DNA from: Paenibacillus sp. sptzw28
Lineage (GTDB): Bacteria; Bacillota; Bacilli; Paenibacillales; Paenibacillaceae
Assembly (NCBI RefSeq): GCF_019550795.1
Contig: NZ_CP080545.1
Coordinates: forward strand, 5,995,501 to 6,059,500
Length of the DNA stretch: 64,000 nt
Direction of reading: 5' to 3'
In this document: in pieces, positions 10,107 to 18,546 of the stretch
Layout: the number at the start of each line of letters is the position of its first letter
How positions within the stretch are numbered: position 1 is the first letter of the stretch
Translations under genes and position numbers: made by a program
The notes under the pieces: generated by a model
What the model was told of the DNA's origin: nothing
What the model saw: only the letters and a program-made list of their open reading frames with translations
Database searches by the model: none

Positions 10107-10223
10107 AACCAGATAATACCCTTATCTCTCTTTCTTTTACAGGTAAAATACCGAGATGTTTGTTTAAAAATCCGAGTTGGAGGAGATGATCGAAATTGGG
10201 CTTCGGCTTAAGCTTTCAAACCA

Positions 10224-10255
10224 TAATAAAAAGGAGCTGCACGAAGCAGCTCCTT
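10224..10255 (-). terminator. Rho-independent terminator of the LysR gene
   Basis: A perfect 10-bp stem AAGGAGCTGC/GCAGCTCCTT with loop ACGAA, then a T-rich tail on the minus strand. Confidence 0.85.
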
Positions 10256-10305
10256 CACTCTCGTTCTCCCGAAGTTATAAAGACCGGGCAAGCCGGAGGT
10301 GAGCT

Positions 10306-11181
10306 TTATTTGATGGTCGCCTGCACATAATTTAAAAACCGATTTACCGCCGGTGACAGGTAGCGCCCCCGCTTTAGTATAAGTCCGATTTCACAAAAGC
10401 TGCCTTCATCTTTGATTGGCAGCCATTTCAAGCCCTCCAGCAGCAAACCATTAGTCTTGGGCAGCAACGATATTCCGAGCCCGGCAGCTACAAAGCCGGC
10501 TACGGTCATCAAATCTTCCGCTTCGTAAGCGGTGGTTGGAATGAAACCAGCCTTATTAAAACATGTCTCGAGCGACGTTTTCAGTCCACAGTGATATTTC
10601 ACTTCAATGAAGGGCTCGTCTTGCAATTCCATTAGGCTGATCTCCTCCTGCTGCGCCAAACGATGCGTACCCGGGACTACCGCAAATAATGGAACGGTCC
10701 TCAATGGTATCCAATCATACGCATCGGACTCCAGCCTGGCGGATGAGATCATTAGATCGCAAAGACCCTCTTCCATTTGCCCGCTGATCAAGGTGTGATT
10801 TCCTTGTATTAATTGAAAACGGATTTTCGGGTTGTCAAGATGAAAACCGCGGATGAGTTTCGGTATGAGCTCAGCGCCAAGTATATTTAAATAAGCGATA
10901 ACGACACAACCCGACTCCGGATTGGACCATTCTTCAAGTGACTGTTTGCCCATATTAAGCTCATATAGAGCCCTTTTAACAGATTCCGTAAACATTTGCC
11001 CATAGCGAGTCAGGATAATATTTCGGCCGCTTCTTTCAAATAACGGAACACCTAGTTCATCCTCCAGCTTGGAGATCGAATGACTCAAAGCCGGTTGTGT
11101 AATCGCAAGCTCTTCAGATGCCTTCGTCACATGCTGCAGCCGGGCTACGGTCAGAAAATAGTCCAGTTGTGTAAGTTCCAC
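10306..11181 (-). CDS. LysR-family transcriptional regulator
   Basis: A 291-residue LysR regulator with a winged HTH at about 3-60 (DYFLTVARLQHVTKASEEL, then QPALSHSISKLE) and a type 2 periplasmic-binding-like effector domain from about 90. GTG start at 11181 with GGGGCG 9 nt upstream. It is divergent from the metallo-hydrolase gene at 11296, the usual arrangement for a LysR protein that controls its neighbour. The 115-bp shared region contains the inverted repeat AATCAT-GGTT-ATGATT. The effector is unknown. Confidence 0.9.
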   Translation of the reverse strand: MELTQLDYFLTVARLQHVTKASEELAITQPALSHSISKLEDELGVPLFERSGRNIILTRYGQMFTESVKRALYELNMGKQSLEEWSNPESGCVVIAYLNILGAELIPKLIRGFHLDNPKIRFQLIQGNHTLISGQMEEGLCDLMISSARLESDAYDWIPLRTVPLFAVVPGTHRLAQQEEISLMELQDEPFIEVKYHCGLKTSLETCFNKAGFIPTTAYEAEDLMTVAGFVAAGLGISLLPKTNGLLLEGLKWLPIKDEGSFCEIGLILKRGRYLSPAVNRFLNYVQATIK

Positions 11182-11208
11182 GCTATTATCGCCCCATCCA
11201 TAAATTTA

Positions 11209-11224
11209 AATCATGGTTATGATT
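11209..11224. promoter_or_regulatory. Inverted repeat in the LysR/MBL divergent promoter
   Basis: AATCATGGTTATGATT, two 6-bp arms separated by 4 bp, about 30 bp upstream of the LysR start and 70 bp upstream of the hydrolase. Likely LysR operator, inferred from position. Confidence 0.5.
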
Positions 11225-11295
11225 ATTATAATAAATTAGACGTTATGAGTTATCAACGATAAACTGACTTCATATAAGAAAAGGAGATGATTAAC

Positions 11296-12039
11296 ATGAA
11301 AGCAGCAATGGGCGTCGAAACGATAGAAATAGAAACTAATTTTAGAGGAAGACCTGAATTGTATCACCCTACACTCATCTGGGATAAGGATGGAGCGGTC
11401 TTAATAGACGCAGGGATCCCAGGCCAACTGCCGGTTTTGAAAGAAGCTATGACAAGATTAGGCATCCCCTTTGAAAAGCTCAGTAAAATTATCATTACCC
11501 ATCAAGATTTGGACCATATTGGAGGTTTACCGGAGATTTTGAATGCATTCACGCATAAGGTCGAGGTTCTGGCTGCCGCAGAAGAGAAGCCTTTTATCGA
11601 GGGAAGTCAAAAACAGCTTAAAATAACACCCGAATTCATAAATGAAATCAGTTCTTCGATCCCTCCTCAATTACCTGAAGACAGACGCAAGGCTATCCTT
11701 GATTTTTTTGAAAATCCTCCAAAAGCTAATGTAGATCGAATTATTGGTGACGAAGAAGAGCTTCCTATGTTCGGTGGTTTCACGGTGATTAGTACCCCAG
11801 GTCATACGCCGGGACATATCAGTCTTTACCATAATCAAAGTAAGACTCTCATTGCAGGAGATGCATTAATGATTGAAAATGGACGTTTGGTGGAGTCATA
11901 CAACTGTACAGATGATGCTTTGGCTAGAGAGTCATTGAAAAAGTTCTTAGCTTACGATATTGACAACTTGATTTGTTATCATGGCGGTATTCTTAAGGAT
12001 AATGTTAATCAAAGGGTCTTGGATTTAATAAATAGCTAG
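11296..12039 (+). CDS. MBL-fold metallo-hydrolase
   Basis: A 247-residue soluble metallo-beta-lactamase-fold hydrolase. The metal-binding signature THQDLDH is at 68-74; further ligands are seen in STPGHTPGH, AGDAL and the late CYHGG. ATG 11296 is chosen because AAGGAG lies about 9 nt upstream; the ATG at 11287 directly abuts that ribosome site. The substrate is unknown (glyoxalase II, lactonase and other activities share this fold). It is probably activated by the divergent LysR protein. Confidence 0.85.
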   Translation: MKAAMGVETIEIETNFRGRPELYHPTLIWDKDGAVLIDAGIPGQLPVLKEAMTRLGIPFEKLSKIIITHQDLDHIGGLPEILNAFTHKVEVLAAAEEKPFIEGSQKQLKITPEFINEISSSIPPQLPEDRRKAILDFFENPPKANVDRIIGDEEELPMFGGFTVISTPGHTPGHISLYHNQSKTLIAGDALMIENGRLVESYNCTDDALARESLKKFLAYDIDNLICYHGGILKDNVNQRVLDLINS

Positions 12040-12064
12040 TCCTTTCTCTCCTTTCGCAAATCTG

Positions 12065-12101
12065 ATAATAGACCTGAAGCAGATGACTGCAGGTCTATTA
12101 T
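12065..12101. terminator. Hairpin between convergent genes
   Basis: A perfect 12-bp stem (12065-12076 with 12090-12101) between the convergent MBL and MerR genes. There is no long T tract, so it may be a weak or bidirectional terminator. Confidence 0.5.
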
Positions 12102-12130
12102 TGCGCTGTGGGCACTTTTCTCTAATCTCC

Positions 12131-12865
12131 TTAACGTTCTTCAATCAAAGATACGGCCGTCTTGATATAAGTGTAAAGGTTACTGTCCATACCATGGGCA
12201 GCCGCGTCTTCCGGATTCTCGCCGTAATAACGCTCTGCCGCCTGAACAAAGGCTGCATCCGCTGGGGCGTAAGCATCCATTTGCGCCTTCCAGCGTCTTG
12301 CCAACTCGGCAACATCCGGATCATCCGGCGGCTTTCCCCCAGTTAGACAGCTGCGAAATTCGGCTATCAGAATCTGTCCTTCCGCATTGATCTCCTCCAG
12401 CTTCTTAAGCCCGGTCCGTTTGCTCCGCCTTTCCAGCTCATCAGCAAGTCCCTTCGAAAAATGGGGGCTTTGCATCATTCTTATCATTTGCATCACGAGC
12501 ATAAACTGTTCGCCGGATATCGGCTGACCCGAGTGCAGCCAATCAAGTATGTTCTGTGTACGATCTTTCAGTTCCACCAGTATGCCGATTTGCTCGTTCA
12601 AGCGCGAAAGCTGCAGCTTCAATATCTCCTCCGGACAGAAAGAAGGGCTATGAATCATCGCTTTGATTTCCTCTAGAGCAAAGCCCAATTGCTTCAGCGA
12701 CAATATGTGATGGAGCTTCACTACGTCGGCATCCGTATACAAACGATGCCCGGATTCGGTCATCCGGGATGGGGATAACAATCCAATCCGGTCATAGTGA
12801 TGGAGCGTTCGAACTGTTGTACCCGTACGTTTGGCGAGCTCCCCCACCTTCCAACAACCGCTCAT
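12131..12865 (-). CDS. MerR-family regulator with TipAS-like domain
   Basis: 244 residues. The MerR HTH is at about 5-75 (WKVGELAKRTGTTVRTLHHYDRIGLL), then a coiled-coil dimer helix, then a C-terminal TipAS-type helical domain (about 120-244) of the kind that binds amphipathic antibiotics or peptides. ATG 12865 has GGAGGAG 8 nt upstream; the longer frame to 12949 reads through its own promoter region. Divergent from the Hsp33-like gene, with a textbook 19-bp-spacer MerR promoter between them pointing at the chaperone gene. Confidence 0.85.
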   Translation of the reverse strand: MSGCWKVGELAKRTGTTVRTLHHYDRIGLLSPSRMTESGHRLYTDADVVKLHHILSLKQLGFALEEIKAMIHSPSFCPEEILKLQLSRLNEQIGILVELKDRTQNILDWLHSGQPISGEQFMLVMQMIRMMQSPHFSKGLADELERRSKRTGLKKLEEINAEGQILIAEFRSCLTGGKPPDDPDVAELARRWKAQMDAYAPADAAFVQAAERYYGENPEDAAAHGMDSNLYTYIKTAVSLIEER

Positions 12866-12897
12866 GATGTTTTCTCCTCCGAAGGCGTTATTAAGTG

Positions 12898-12928
12898 TTG
12901 AACCTGACGTTACGTCAGGAGTTATACT
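12898..12928 (+). promoter_or_regulatory. MerR-type promoter with 19-bp spacer
   Basis: TTGAAC (12898-12903) and TATACT (12923-12928) are separated by exactly 19 bp. The inverted repeat CCTGACG-TTA-CGTCAGG fills most of the spacer. This geometry is diagnostic of MerR activation by DNA unwinding. It faces the gene at 12983. Confidence 0.8.
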
Positions 12929-12982
12929 GAATTCCATCCCGGGAAACACACAAATTTATAAAGAAAGCAGGAAAGGAAGATC

Positions 12983-13807
12983 ATGTACGAAGAAAATTAT
13001 TTGGTCAAAGCCCTGGCTTATCGTAGTCAGGCCCGGCTTTTATTTGCTGAAAATACGGAACTCGTCAGGACGGCATGCAATCTGCGTCCTCGTCCAATGT
13101 ACCCGGTGCTGAGAGTCGCATTGAGCAGGACCGTCTCTGCTGCGAGCCTGCTAACCGGAATTTTGAAGGACAATCAACGAGTCAGTTTGAAAATAAAAAC
13201 AAGCCACCCGGATTACAAAATCTTCGCGGATGCCGATTCTTGGGGCAATGTGCGCGGGTATATCAGCGATGAATTATTGAACGCGCCTCAGGAGTATCTG
13301 CGACATATCTCGCTCGAGAAAATGATAGGCCCTAGAGGAAGCTTGCAAATTACGAAGGATATCGGTATGGGCGGCACGTTTACCGGTATCACCGATATGC
13401 CATATGGAAATATCGTCGACGACCTGTCGTATTATTTTCAGCAAAGCGAGCAAACGCCCACCTTCTTTTCTTTATCTATCGAAATGGATCATTCGGGAAG
13501 TATCGTTCGAAGCCGCGGCGTCATGGCTCAACTGCTTCCGGGGGGACCCATCGAGCTCATTGACCGTATCAAACACGATTTGCTATTCTCGAATTTCGAA
13601 GACATGCAAGCCGTGGGCAAGGAGCCCGTTCGATTGTTCTGCGGCTGCTCCAAGGACATGCTTACTCCAATGCTGCGTGCCTTGGACAAGAGAGAGCTAA
13701 CGGATGCGTACGCAGAAGGCCGGTCGATCGAAATCGTCTGCCATGTCTGCGGGAAGAGCTATCAGTTTCAACCGGATGAAATTGCAGGCATATCCGGAAT
13801 ACAGTGA
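12983..13807 (+). CDS. Hsp33-family redox-regulated chaperone paralogue
   Basis: A 274-residue protein with the Hsp33 fold. The C-terminal zinc redox switch is complete: CGC at 220-222 and CHVC at 253-256, spaced by 30 residues (family pattern CxC-x27-32-CxxC). Residue count is slightly below canonical HslO (about 290). It starts at ATG with AAAGGAAG upstream. It is not in the usual ftsH-coaX-hslO-cysK neighbourhood but is divergent from a MerR/TipAS regulator with a 19-bp-spacer promoter, which suggests an inducible, stress- or drug-responsive holdase. A hairpin follows the stop. Could be the only Hsp33 of this genome; that cannot be decided here. Confidence 0.87.
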   Translation: MYEENYLVKALAYRSQARLLFAENTELVRTACNLRPRPMYPVLRVALSRTVSAASLLTGILKDNQRVSLKIKTSHPDYKIFADADSWGNVRGYISDELLNAPQEYLRHISLEKMIGPRGSLQITKDIGMGGTFTGITDMPYGNIVDDLSYYFQQSEQTPTFFSLSIEMDHSGSIVRSRGVMAQLLPGGPIELIDRIKHDLLFSNFEDMQAVGKEPVRLFCGCSKDMLTPMLRALDKRELTDAYAEGRSIEIVCHVCGKSYQFQPDEIAGISGIQ

Positions 13808-13811
13808 TAGT

Positions 13812-13867
13812 AGCGGGCGGAGACCGGAGAGCTATATTAGCGATCCGGTCTCTGATCGGTTCCCGCT
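13812..13867 (+). terminator. Hairpin downstream of the Hsp33 paralogue
   Basis: Nested arms AGCGGG/CCCGCT and GAGACCGGA/TCCGGTCTC form a long stem just after the stop. The T tract is weak (GTTAATAT). Confidence 0.55.
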
Positions 13868-14096
13868 GTTAATATCCCATATATTTTAACACAAGCTAGG
13901 TTTGTGAAAATAAGGTGTTTAACAATTTAAGGAACTTAACTGCTTTTAATTGCAGAATATATCAAGTGATTGTTGAAAAATTGCTGACTGTATATGTCAG
14001 TAATAATTGTGTACACTTTGATCAGGAGACGATTCAAGTGGTTAAGAAATCGATGAGACCGGCAACTCGCCAATAAAACAACAAAGGATGGTGGAT

Positions 14097-14399
14097 ATGA
14101 ACAAATTCGCAATGTATGGAAAATTAACAGCTCACCCAGGCCAGAGAGATGCTCTTGTAAAAATGATGCTGGAGGCGGCCGATCAGTTGGATTCTATGGA
14201 AGGCTGCGAATTGTATATCATCAATGTATCGGAAGACGATCCGGATGTCATATGGGTGACGGAGCTATGGTCAGATGCAGAAGCGCATGCCGAATCCCTT
14301 AAAAATGAGAATGTATTGCAATTGATTCAGCGCTGCAGACCGTTAATTGCAGGCGTGGAGCCGATAAAGGTGCGTCCGGTCGGGGGCAAAGGGATCTGA
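14097..14399 (+). CDS. Antibiotic biosynthesis monooxygenase (ABM) family protein
   Basis: A 100-residue dimeric alpha/beta-barrel (ABM, PF03992) protein resembling putative quinol monooxygenases of the YgiN type. It begins MNKFAMYGKLTAHPGQRDAL and contains the conserved ELWSDAEAH stretch. ATG 14097 has AAAGGATGG about 6 nt upstream; the ATG at 14088 overlaps that site. It is monocistronic with a terminator. The substrate is unknown, and the family ranges from quinol and heme degradation to unknown small-molecule oxidation. Confidence 0.8.
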   Translation: MNKFAMYGKLTAHPGQRDALVKMMLEAADQLDSMEGCELYIINVSEDDPDVIWVTELWSDAEAHAESLKNENVLQLIQRCRPLIAGVEPIKVRPVGGKGI

Positions 14400-14418
14400 A
14401 GTTAAATAAGGGCAATAG

Positions 14419-14455
14419 AAGGGGCTGCTCTCACTTTGGAGAAGCTCCTTTTTTT
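14419..14455 (+). terminator. Rho-independent terminator of the ABM gene
   Basis: Stem AAGGGGCT/AGCTCCTT (one G-U pair) followed by TTTTTTT, abutting the convergent DUF1801 stop. Confidence 0.75.
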
Positions 14456-14906
14456 ACACAACTTTCTTAGTGTCCGTGAATTTTATCCATTCCGTTACAA
14501 CTTCGGTAAGCTTTGCTCTCTTAGACTCTACGTCAAGCCTATCCGTTAATTTTATAATCGCTCTGTCGGCGGTTACCCAACCCAGCAAACCTGAAGTGTC
14601 TTCAAACAAAGGTTTATTCATTGCATGATCTTTAACCTTGGCTCCACAATGAAAAACAAGACGAAAAAATCCTTTTCCTTGTAAATTGAAGGTTATACGA
14701 TCTTCATTATTGAAACAGAAGCTCGGCGCATTCCACTTAATATGTTCAGTAATGGAATCATTCGCGCTTAAAATGATTTTTCGAACTTCCTCGATTTCTT
14801 CCTTCAAGGGATGCTCCAGATCATTTAGAAATTCCAATACTTGTTGACGACCGGACTTCGTTGATTTCTTGCCGGAAGTTTCCGGCGTCTTCTCATTTGC
14901 AGCCAT
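14454..14906 (-). CDS. DUF1801 family protein
   Basis: A 150-residue soluble protein of the YdhG-like/DUF1801 fold (begins with a Lys/Ser-rich 20-residue tail, then QQVLEFLNDLEHPLKEEIEE; ITEHIKWNAPSFCF is the family core). The function of the family is unknown. ATG start with AAGGGGAAG upstream. A single gene, convergent with the ABM gene. The 250 bp upstream (14907-15157) shows no gene. Confidence 0.8.
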   Translation of the reverse strand: MAANEKTPETSGKKSTKSGRQQVLEFLNDLEHPLKEEIEEVRKIILSANDSITEHIKWNAPSFCFNNEDRITFNLQGKGFFRLVFHCGAKVKDHAMNKPLFEDTSGLLGWVTADRAIIKLTDRLDVESKRAKLTEVVTEWIKFTDTKKVV

Positions 14907-15157
14907 GATGAATATTCTTCCCCTTAAATACAGTTATATTAAGTACACACCTCTTTATAAATGAAATTTCTCCTGGTTTGCTCTTATTTACATCATACTG
15001 CAGCATATCTTCCGATAGTTCGAGAAGCTGCGGGCCTATTGATTGTTGTGCTAAAAGAATAAAATCACGGACAAGCCTTCAAACCAAAAACGGCCGCCGC
15101 CGGTTAACCCTGCGACAGCCGCTTCCTTCCGTTCACTGACAGTGAATATTCACGGAG

Positions 15158-16168
15158 TTATATAAAAGGTCTCCGGTCCAGTACAAGCTGCAGCGGCTTC
15201 CCGGTCCGGACGAGCTCCGGCAGCGTCTGCTGGATAACCGCCAATCCGCTTATCGCGCCGCACAGTGTATGCAGATCTTCAAACGGCTCCGCCGATTCTT
15301 CGCCCAGCCTCGAGATATAACGGATAAACGGTGCGGCCGTTTCCCGGATAACCTCAAGCCCTTCCTCATACCGGTGGGCCGTCTGCTTCATACAGCTGCT
15401 TAGCGTATACACCCAATCGATTTCCATGAATGAGAGCGCTTCGCCGCTGTGATTCCAGCCGCCATCACGGTACAATCCTATGCAGGTATCGAGTATCGTC
15501 TCGGGATAACGGATCGGTTTATTCCGGTAAGCCAGGTTGAACAGATAGTGAAAGCTGCCTGCAATATGATGAAACAGCGGAGCGCCCTTCAGCTGCGATG
15601 AGGCGGTCGGCACGCAGCCTTTTCTCCATAAACCCGTCAGCGGATCCGCTTCGTCCCATAACCAGTCATAATACCACTCTTCCCATTCCCGGGACACTAA
15701 GCCGGATAATACCATACAGGCGTAAATGCCTGAACCCTTCTGCGAGTCTCCCCACGGCTCATTCACCCAGTCCAGCTGGTCCAGCAGAGCGATCAAATTC
15801 TCTTTCTCGCGAAAGGCTTCTATTTTCCTAAGCGCGTAAACCGGTTTGGCGTCAAGAAGCTCCAATGCCGATATCGCAAATGCCGCACTATGCAGCTCGT
15901 GGTGATGAAGCCCATAGAACATTCCCGTTTCCGGGTCCTGAAATCCCTGAAGCGCCGCCTTCAGTGTCTCCTTCTCACCGGAATCAACCGGCAGATCGCC
16001 CAGTGTGTACAAAATATTCACCGCGTCGGCAGTTCCGTATACATCCGGCGGTTCTGCCGCCTTGTTCGCATTGTGCAGAAAACGGGAGTACACGCCGCCG
16101 GACTGGCTGCTTTGGTGGGCAGCGAGAGTGCCTCTTACACATTCGATGAAAGGACCGATATCCGTCAT
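15158..16168 (-). CDS. Uncharacterised protein, alpha/alpha-toroid-like
   Basis: A 336-residue cytosolic protein without signal peptide or membrane segments. I do not recognise it securely. It is rich in Trp, His and Leu helices with repeated patterns such as FQDPETGMFYG and DWVNEPWGDSQ, and resembles (alpha/alpha)6-toroid proteins (glycosidase or terpenoid-cyclase-like). No catalytic motif is evident. ATG 16168 is chosen because AAGGAGG lies 9 nt upstream; the longer frame to 16336 overlaps the preceding gene. It is cotranscribed with the aldo-keto reductase 26 bp upstream, behind an AraC regulator, so sugar or sugar-acid metabolism is plausible. Confidence 0.75.
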   Translation of the reverse strand: MTDIGPFIECVRGTLAAHQSSQSGGVYSRFLHNANKAAEPPDVYGTADAVNILYTLGDLPVDSGEKETLKAALQGFQDPETGMFYGLHHHELHSAAFAISALELLDAKPVYALRKIEAFREKENLIALLDQLDWVNEPWGDSQKGSGIYACMVLSGLVSREWEEWYYDWLWDEADPLTGLWRKGCVPTASSQLKGAPLFHHIAGSFHYLFNLAYRNKPIRYPETILDTCIGLYRDGGWNHSGEALSFMEIDWVYTLSSCMKQTAHRYEEGLEVIRETAAPFIRYISRLGEESAEPFEDLHTLCGAISGLAVIQQTLPELVRTGKPLQLVLDRRPFI

Positions 16169-16194
16169 TCCTAGGATCCTCCTTCTTCTCCGCT

Positions 16195-17184
16195 CTACTT
16201 CAGGATGGCATCGATCCGGCGCAGTTCTTCGTCGGTGAACTCCAGCATATTCAGAGCACCCACCGCATCGTCGATCTGACTTACTTTGCTCGCCCCGATC
16301 AATGCGGAAGTGACTCTGCCGCGACGCAGCACCCATGCCAAAGCCATCTGGGACAGCTTCTGCCCCCGCTGCAGTGCAAGCTCGTTCAGCTGCCGCACCT
16401 TGGACAGCTTCTCCTCGTTAATTTCCTCGGGACGGAGGAATACACTTGGGCCGGCAGCGCGCGAATCCGGCGTAATGCCATTTAAATAGCGGTCCGTCAA
16501 AATTCCTTTATTCAAAGGCGAGAAGACAATCGAGCCGATCCCTTCCTCATCCAGAACATCCTGCAGTCCGTCCTCGATCCAACGCGACATCATCGAATAG
16601 TTCGGCTGATGGATCAGGCATGGCGTTCCGAGCTGCTTCAGGATGCGGGACGCCTCGCGGGTTTCTTCCGGACGGTAATTGGAAATGCCGACATATAGCG
16701 CCTTCCCTTGACGTACGATGAGATCAAGTGCGGCCATCGTTTCCTCCAGCGGCGTGTTCGGATCCGGGCGGTGATGATAATAAATATCCACATAATCAAG
16801 CTGAAGCCGTTTCAGGCTTTGATCCAGACTGGCGATCAAGTTCTTCCTCGAGCCCCATTCCCCGTAAGGTCCCGGCCACATGTAATAACCGGCTTTGGTG
16901 GAGATGATCATTTCATCGCGATAGGGTGTGAAGTCATCCTTCATGATTTTCGCGAAGGTTTCTTCCGCCGAACCGGCGGGCGGACCGTAATTGTTAGCCA
17001 GGTCAAAATGGGTAATGCCAAGGTCGAACGCTCTCCTCAGCATCGCTCTGCCATTCTCAAGAACGTCGCCGCCTCCAAAATTATGCCACAGGCCGAGGGA
17101 AATCGCAGGCAGCTTCAACCCGCTCTTGCCACAGCGATTATATATCATATTGTCATATCTTTCTGAGCTTGCAGTATAAGGCAT
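16195..17184 (-). CDS. Aldo/keto reductase (YghZ / L-glyceraldehyde-3-phosphate reductase type)
   Basis: A 329-residue (beta/alpha)8 NADPH-dependent oxidoreductase. Catalytic tetrad elements are visible: Asp and Tyr in THFDLANNYG, Lys in STKAGY and His in DIYYHHRPD. The insert GYYMWPGPYGEWGSRKNL is typical of the YghZ/GPR subgroup that reduces L-glyceraldehyde 3-phosphate and methylglyoxal. The start has a strong AGGAGG. It leads a two-gene unit with the toroid-like protein and sits just downstream of an AraC regulator on the same strand. Confidence 0.88.
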   Translation of the reverse strand: MPYTASSERYDNMIYNRCGKSGLKLPAISLGLWHNFGGGDVLENGRAMLRRAFDLGITHFDLANNYGPPAGSAEETFAKIMKDDFTPYRDEMIISTKAGYYMWPGPYGEWGSRKNLIASLDQSLKRLQLDYVDIYYHHRPDPNTPLEETMAALDLIVRQGKALYVGISNYRPEETREASRILKQLGTPCLIHQPNYSMMSRWIEDGLQDVLDEEGIGSIVFSPLNKGILTDRYLNGITPDSRAAGPSVFLRPEEINEEKLSKVRQLNELALQRGQKLSQMALAWVLRRGRVTSALIGASKVSQIDDAVGALNMLEFTDEELRRIDAILK

Positions 17185-17280
17185 TTCTAATTCCTCCTCT
17201 TGATTTATATATTCATTGTAACGGAGGGATTAAGACAAGCCCATATCAATAAGGATGATATTTATGGAATAATGTCGTTA

Positions 17281-18111
17281 TTATCGGAGTTCTGCCGAGA
17301 AATGTTTAGGGGATATACCTTTAACCTTCTTAAACATCCGCGAGAAGAGCAAAGCGTCCTGATAACCGACGGACCGCGCCACTTCCCCCACGGTATAGCA
17401 GCCCTTCGCAAGAAGCTCGGAAGCCTTCTCCATCCGGTAATTCAGGAGATACTGCTGGGGCGGGACGGATAAAGCTTCTTTGAATATCGCCGATAAATAC
17501 TTGCGGTCGAGTCCGAGGGAAGCGGCCAACTGCCGTACCGAAATATTTTCGCTGTAATGGGCGTGGAAATATTCCATGCATTGGTGTACATACATGTCCG
17601 GCTTCTTGGGGCTTAATCGCCCGTTCTCAGATGCCGGAACCGCTTCCACTAAAGCGCATAGAAAATCATACATAATCGCTTTGAAACGGAAATCCCGATT
17701 GCCTTTGCGATCCAGCGCTTCCGTTAATTGATCGTACGTGCCCGGCATTGCCTTCAAATCCATCGGGAAGACCGGATTCTCGGGTGAGAGCCTCGTCCGG
17801 GACAGCGCCGCCGCAACCTCGGTACCGTAGAAAGCGATCCAGGAATAAGTCCACGGGTGTTCCCCGTCCGCTTCATAGTAAGTGACGACATGAGGGTAGA
17901 TGAGAAAGGCTTGTCCGGGAGACAACGAATATGTCCGCTCCCCGATACGCAGAATACCTCTGCCTTTGTGGATAAAATGCACCTTATACAAATCGCGTAC
18001 GCCCGGCCCTACAGCATGGCCTGGAACGCAATCCTCCTTACCCCAGTACTGCAGATACAAGTCCGGGTCATCCCGTAACGGCCTTTCCGTGTTATATTTG
18101 AAAATAGCCAC
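17281..18111 (-). CDS. AraC-family transcriptional regulator
   Basis: 276 residues. An N-terminal cupin sensor (about 1-150; SLSPGQAFLIYPHVVTYYEAD) is followed by a C-terminal double HTH (about 175-275) with the AraC signature ending VGYQDALLFSRMFKKVKGISP. The start GTG 18111 has GGAGGGG 7 nt upstream; an ATG at 18129 would encode that site. Such regulators usually control adjacent sugar genes, here the aldo-keto reductase pair. Confidence 0.87.
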   Translation of the reverse strand: MAIFKYNTERPLRDDPDLYLQYWGKEDCVPGHAVGPGVRDLYKVHFIHKGRGILRIGERTYSLSPGQAFLIYPHVVTYYEADGEHPWTYSWIAFYGTEVAAALSRTRLSPENPVFPMDLKAMPGTYDQLTEALDRKGNRDFRFKAIMYDFLCALVEAVPASENGRLSPKKPDMYVHQCMEYFHAHYSENISVRQLAASLGLDRKYLSAIFKEALSVPPQQYLLNYRMEKASELLAKGCYTVGEVARSVGYQDALLFSRMFKKVKGISPKHFSAELR

Positions 18112-18157
18112 GTCGTTTCCCCTCCCCATCTACTCTACTGCGATGCATCTCCGAGGC

Positions 18158-18394
18158 TCATGTCCAGCCCCAGAAGAAGCCATCCCTCTCCCATGCCGCT
18201 TTCCCGCCGTGAAGCTTTTTGAATGCTTTCTTAACTTCTTTGGAGATTGATTCATTGCCATTATCATTTACATAGACGAATGCTTCTCCGTAATTACTCT
18301 TGATGTACCGAACAGCATCGCTTTGATATAAAATGCCCGTCGATTTCAATTCATTCAACATCCACTCGGCTACTTCCTGTGCTGAAATATCGAT
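18158..18394 (-). CDS. Small conserved hypothetical protein, probable ATC start
   Basis: A small protein ending KAAWERDGFFWGWT. The first ATG (18361) gives 67 residues but has no ribosome site and seems to cut into the fold. The frame is open upstream to a TAA at 18395-18397, and the codon right after it is ATC at 18394, nine nt from AGGAGTG (18402-18408). Starting there gives 78 residues beginning (M)DISAQEVAEWMLNEL. ATT at 18388 is another possible start. From memory it resembles the small family annotated DUF6953, but I am not sure. No functional inference is possible. Confidence 0.55.
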   Translation of the reverse strand: MDISAQEVAEWMLNELKSTGILYQSDAVRYIKSNYGEAFVYVNDNGNESISKEVKKAFKKLHGGKAAWERDGFFWGWT

Positions 18395-18477
18395 TTATAA
18401 TCACTCCTGTTATTGAACTGGGCGGAATGCCCCCGCTCTGTATCATTTAAATGTTAACATACGCCATTGCAAACACA

Positions 18478-18502
18478 AGCCCTGACCTCATGGGCCAGGG
18501 CT
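18478..18502 (-). terminator. Possible terminator of the sigma/SBP operon
   Basis: Stem AGCCCTG/CAGGGCT with an 11-nt loop, followed on the minus strand by CTTGTGTTTG. The T tract is imperfect. Confidence 0.45.
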
Positions 18503-18546
18503 GTCTTCTTGATTATTGAGTAACTTTGATCACTTAGAGCGGTCTC

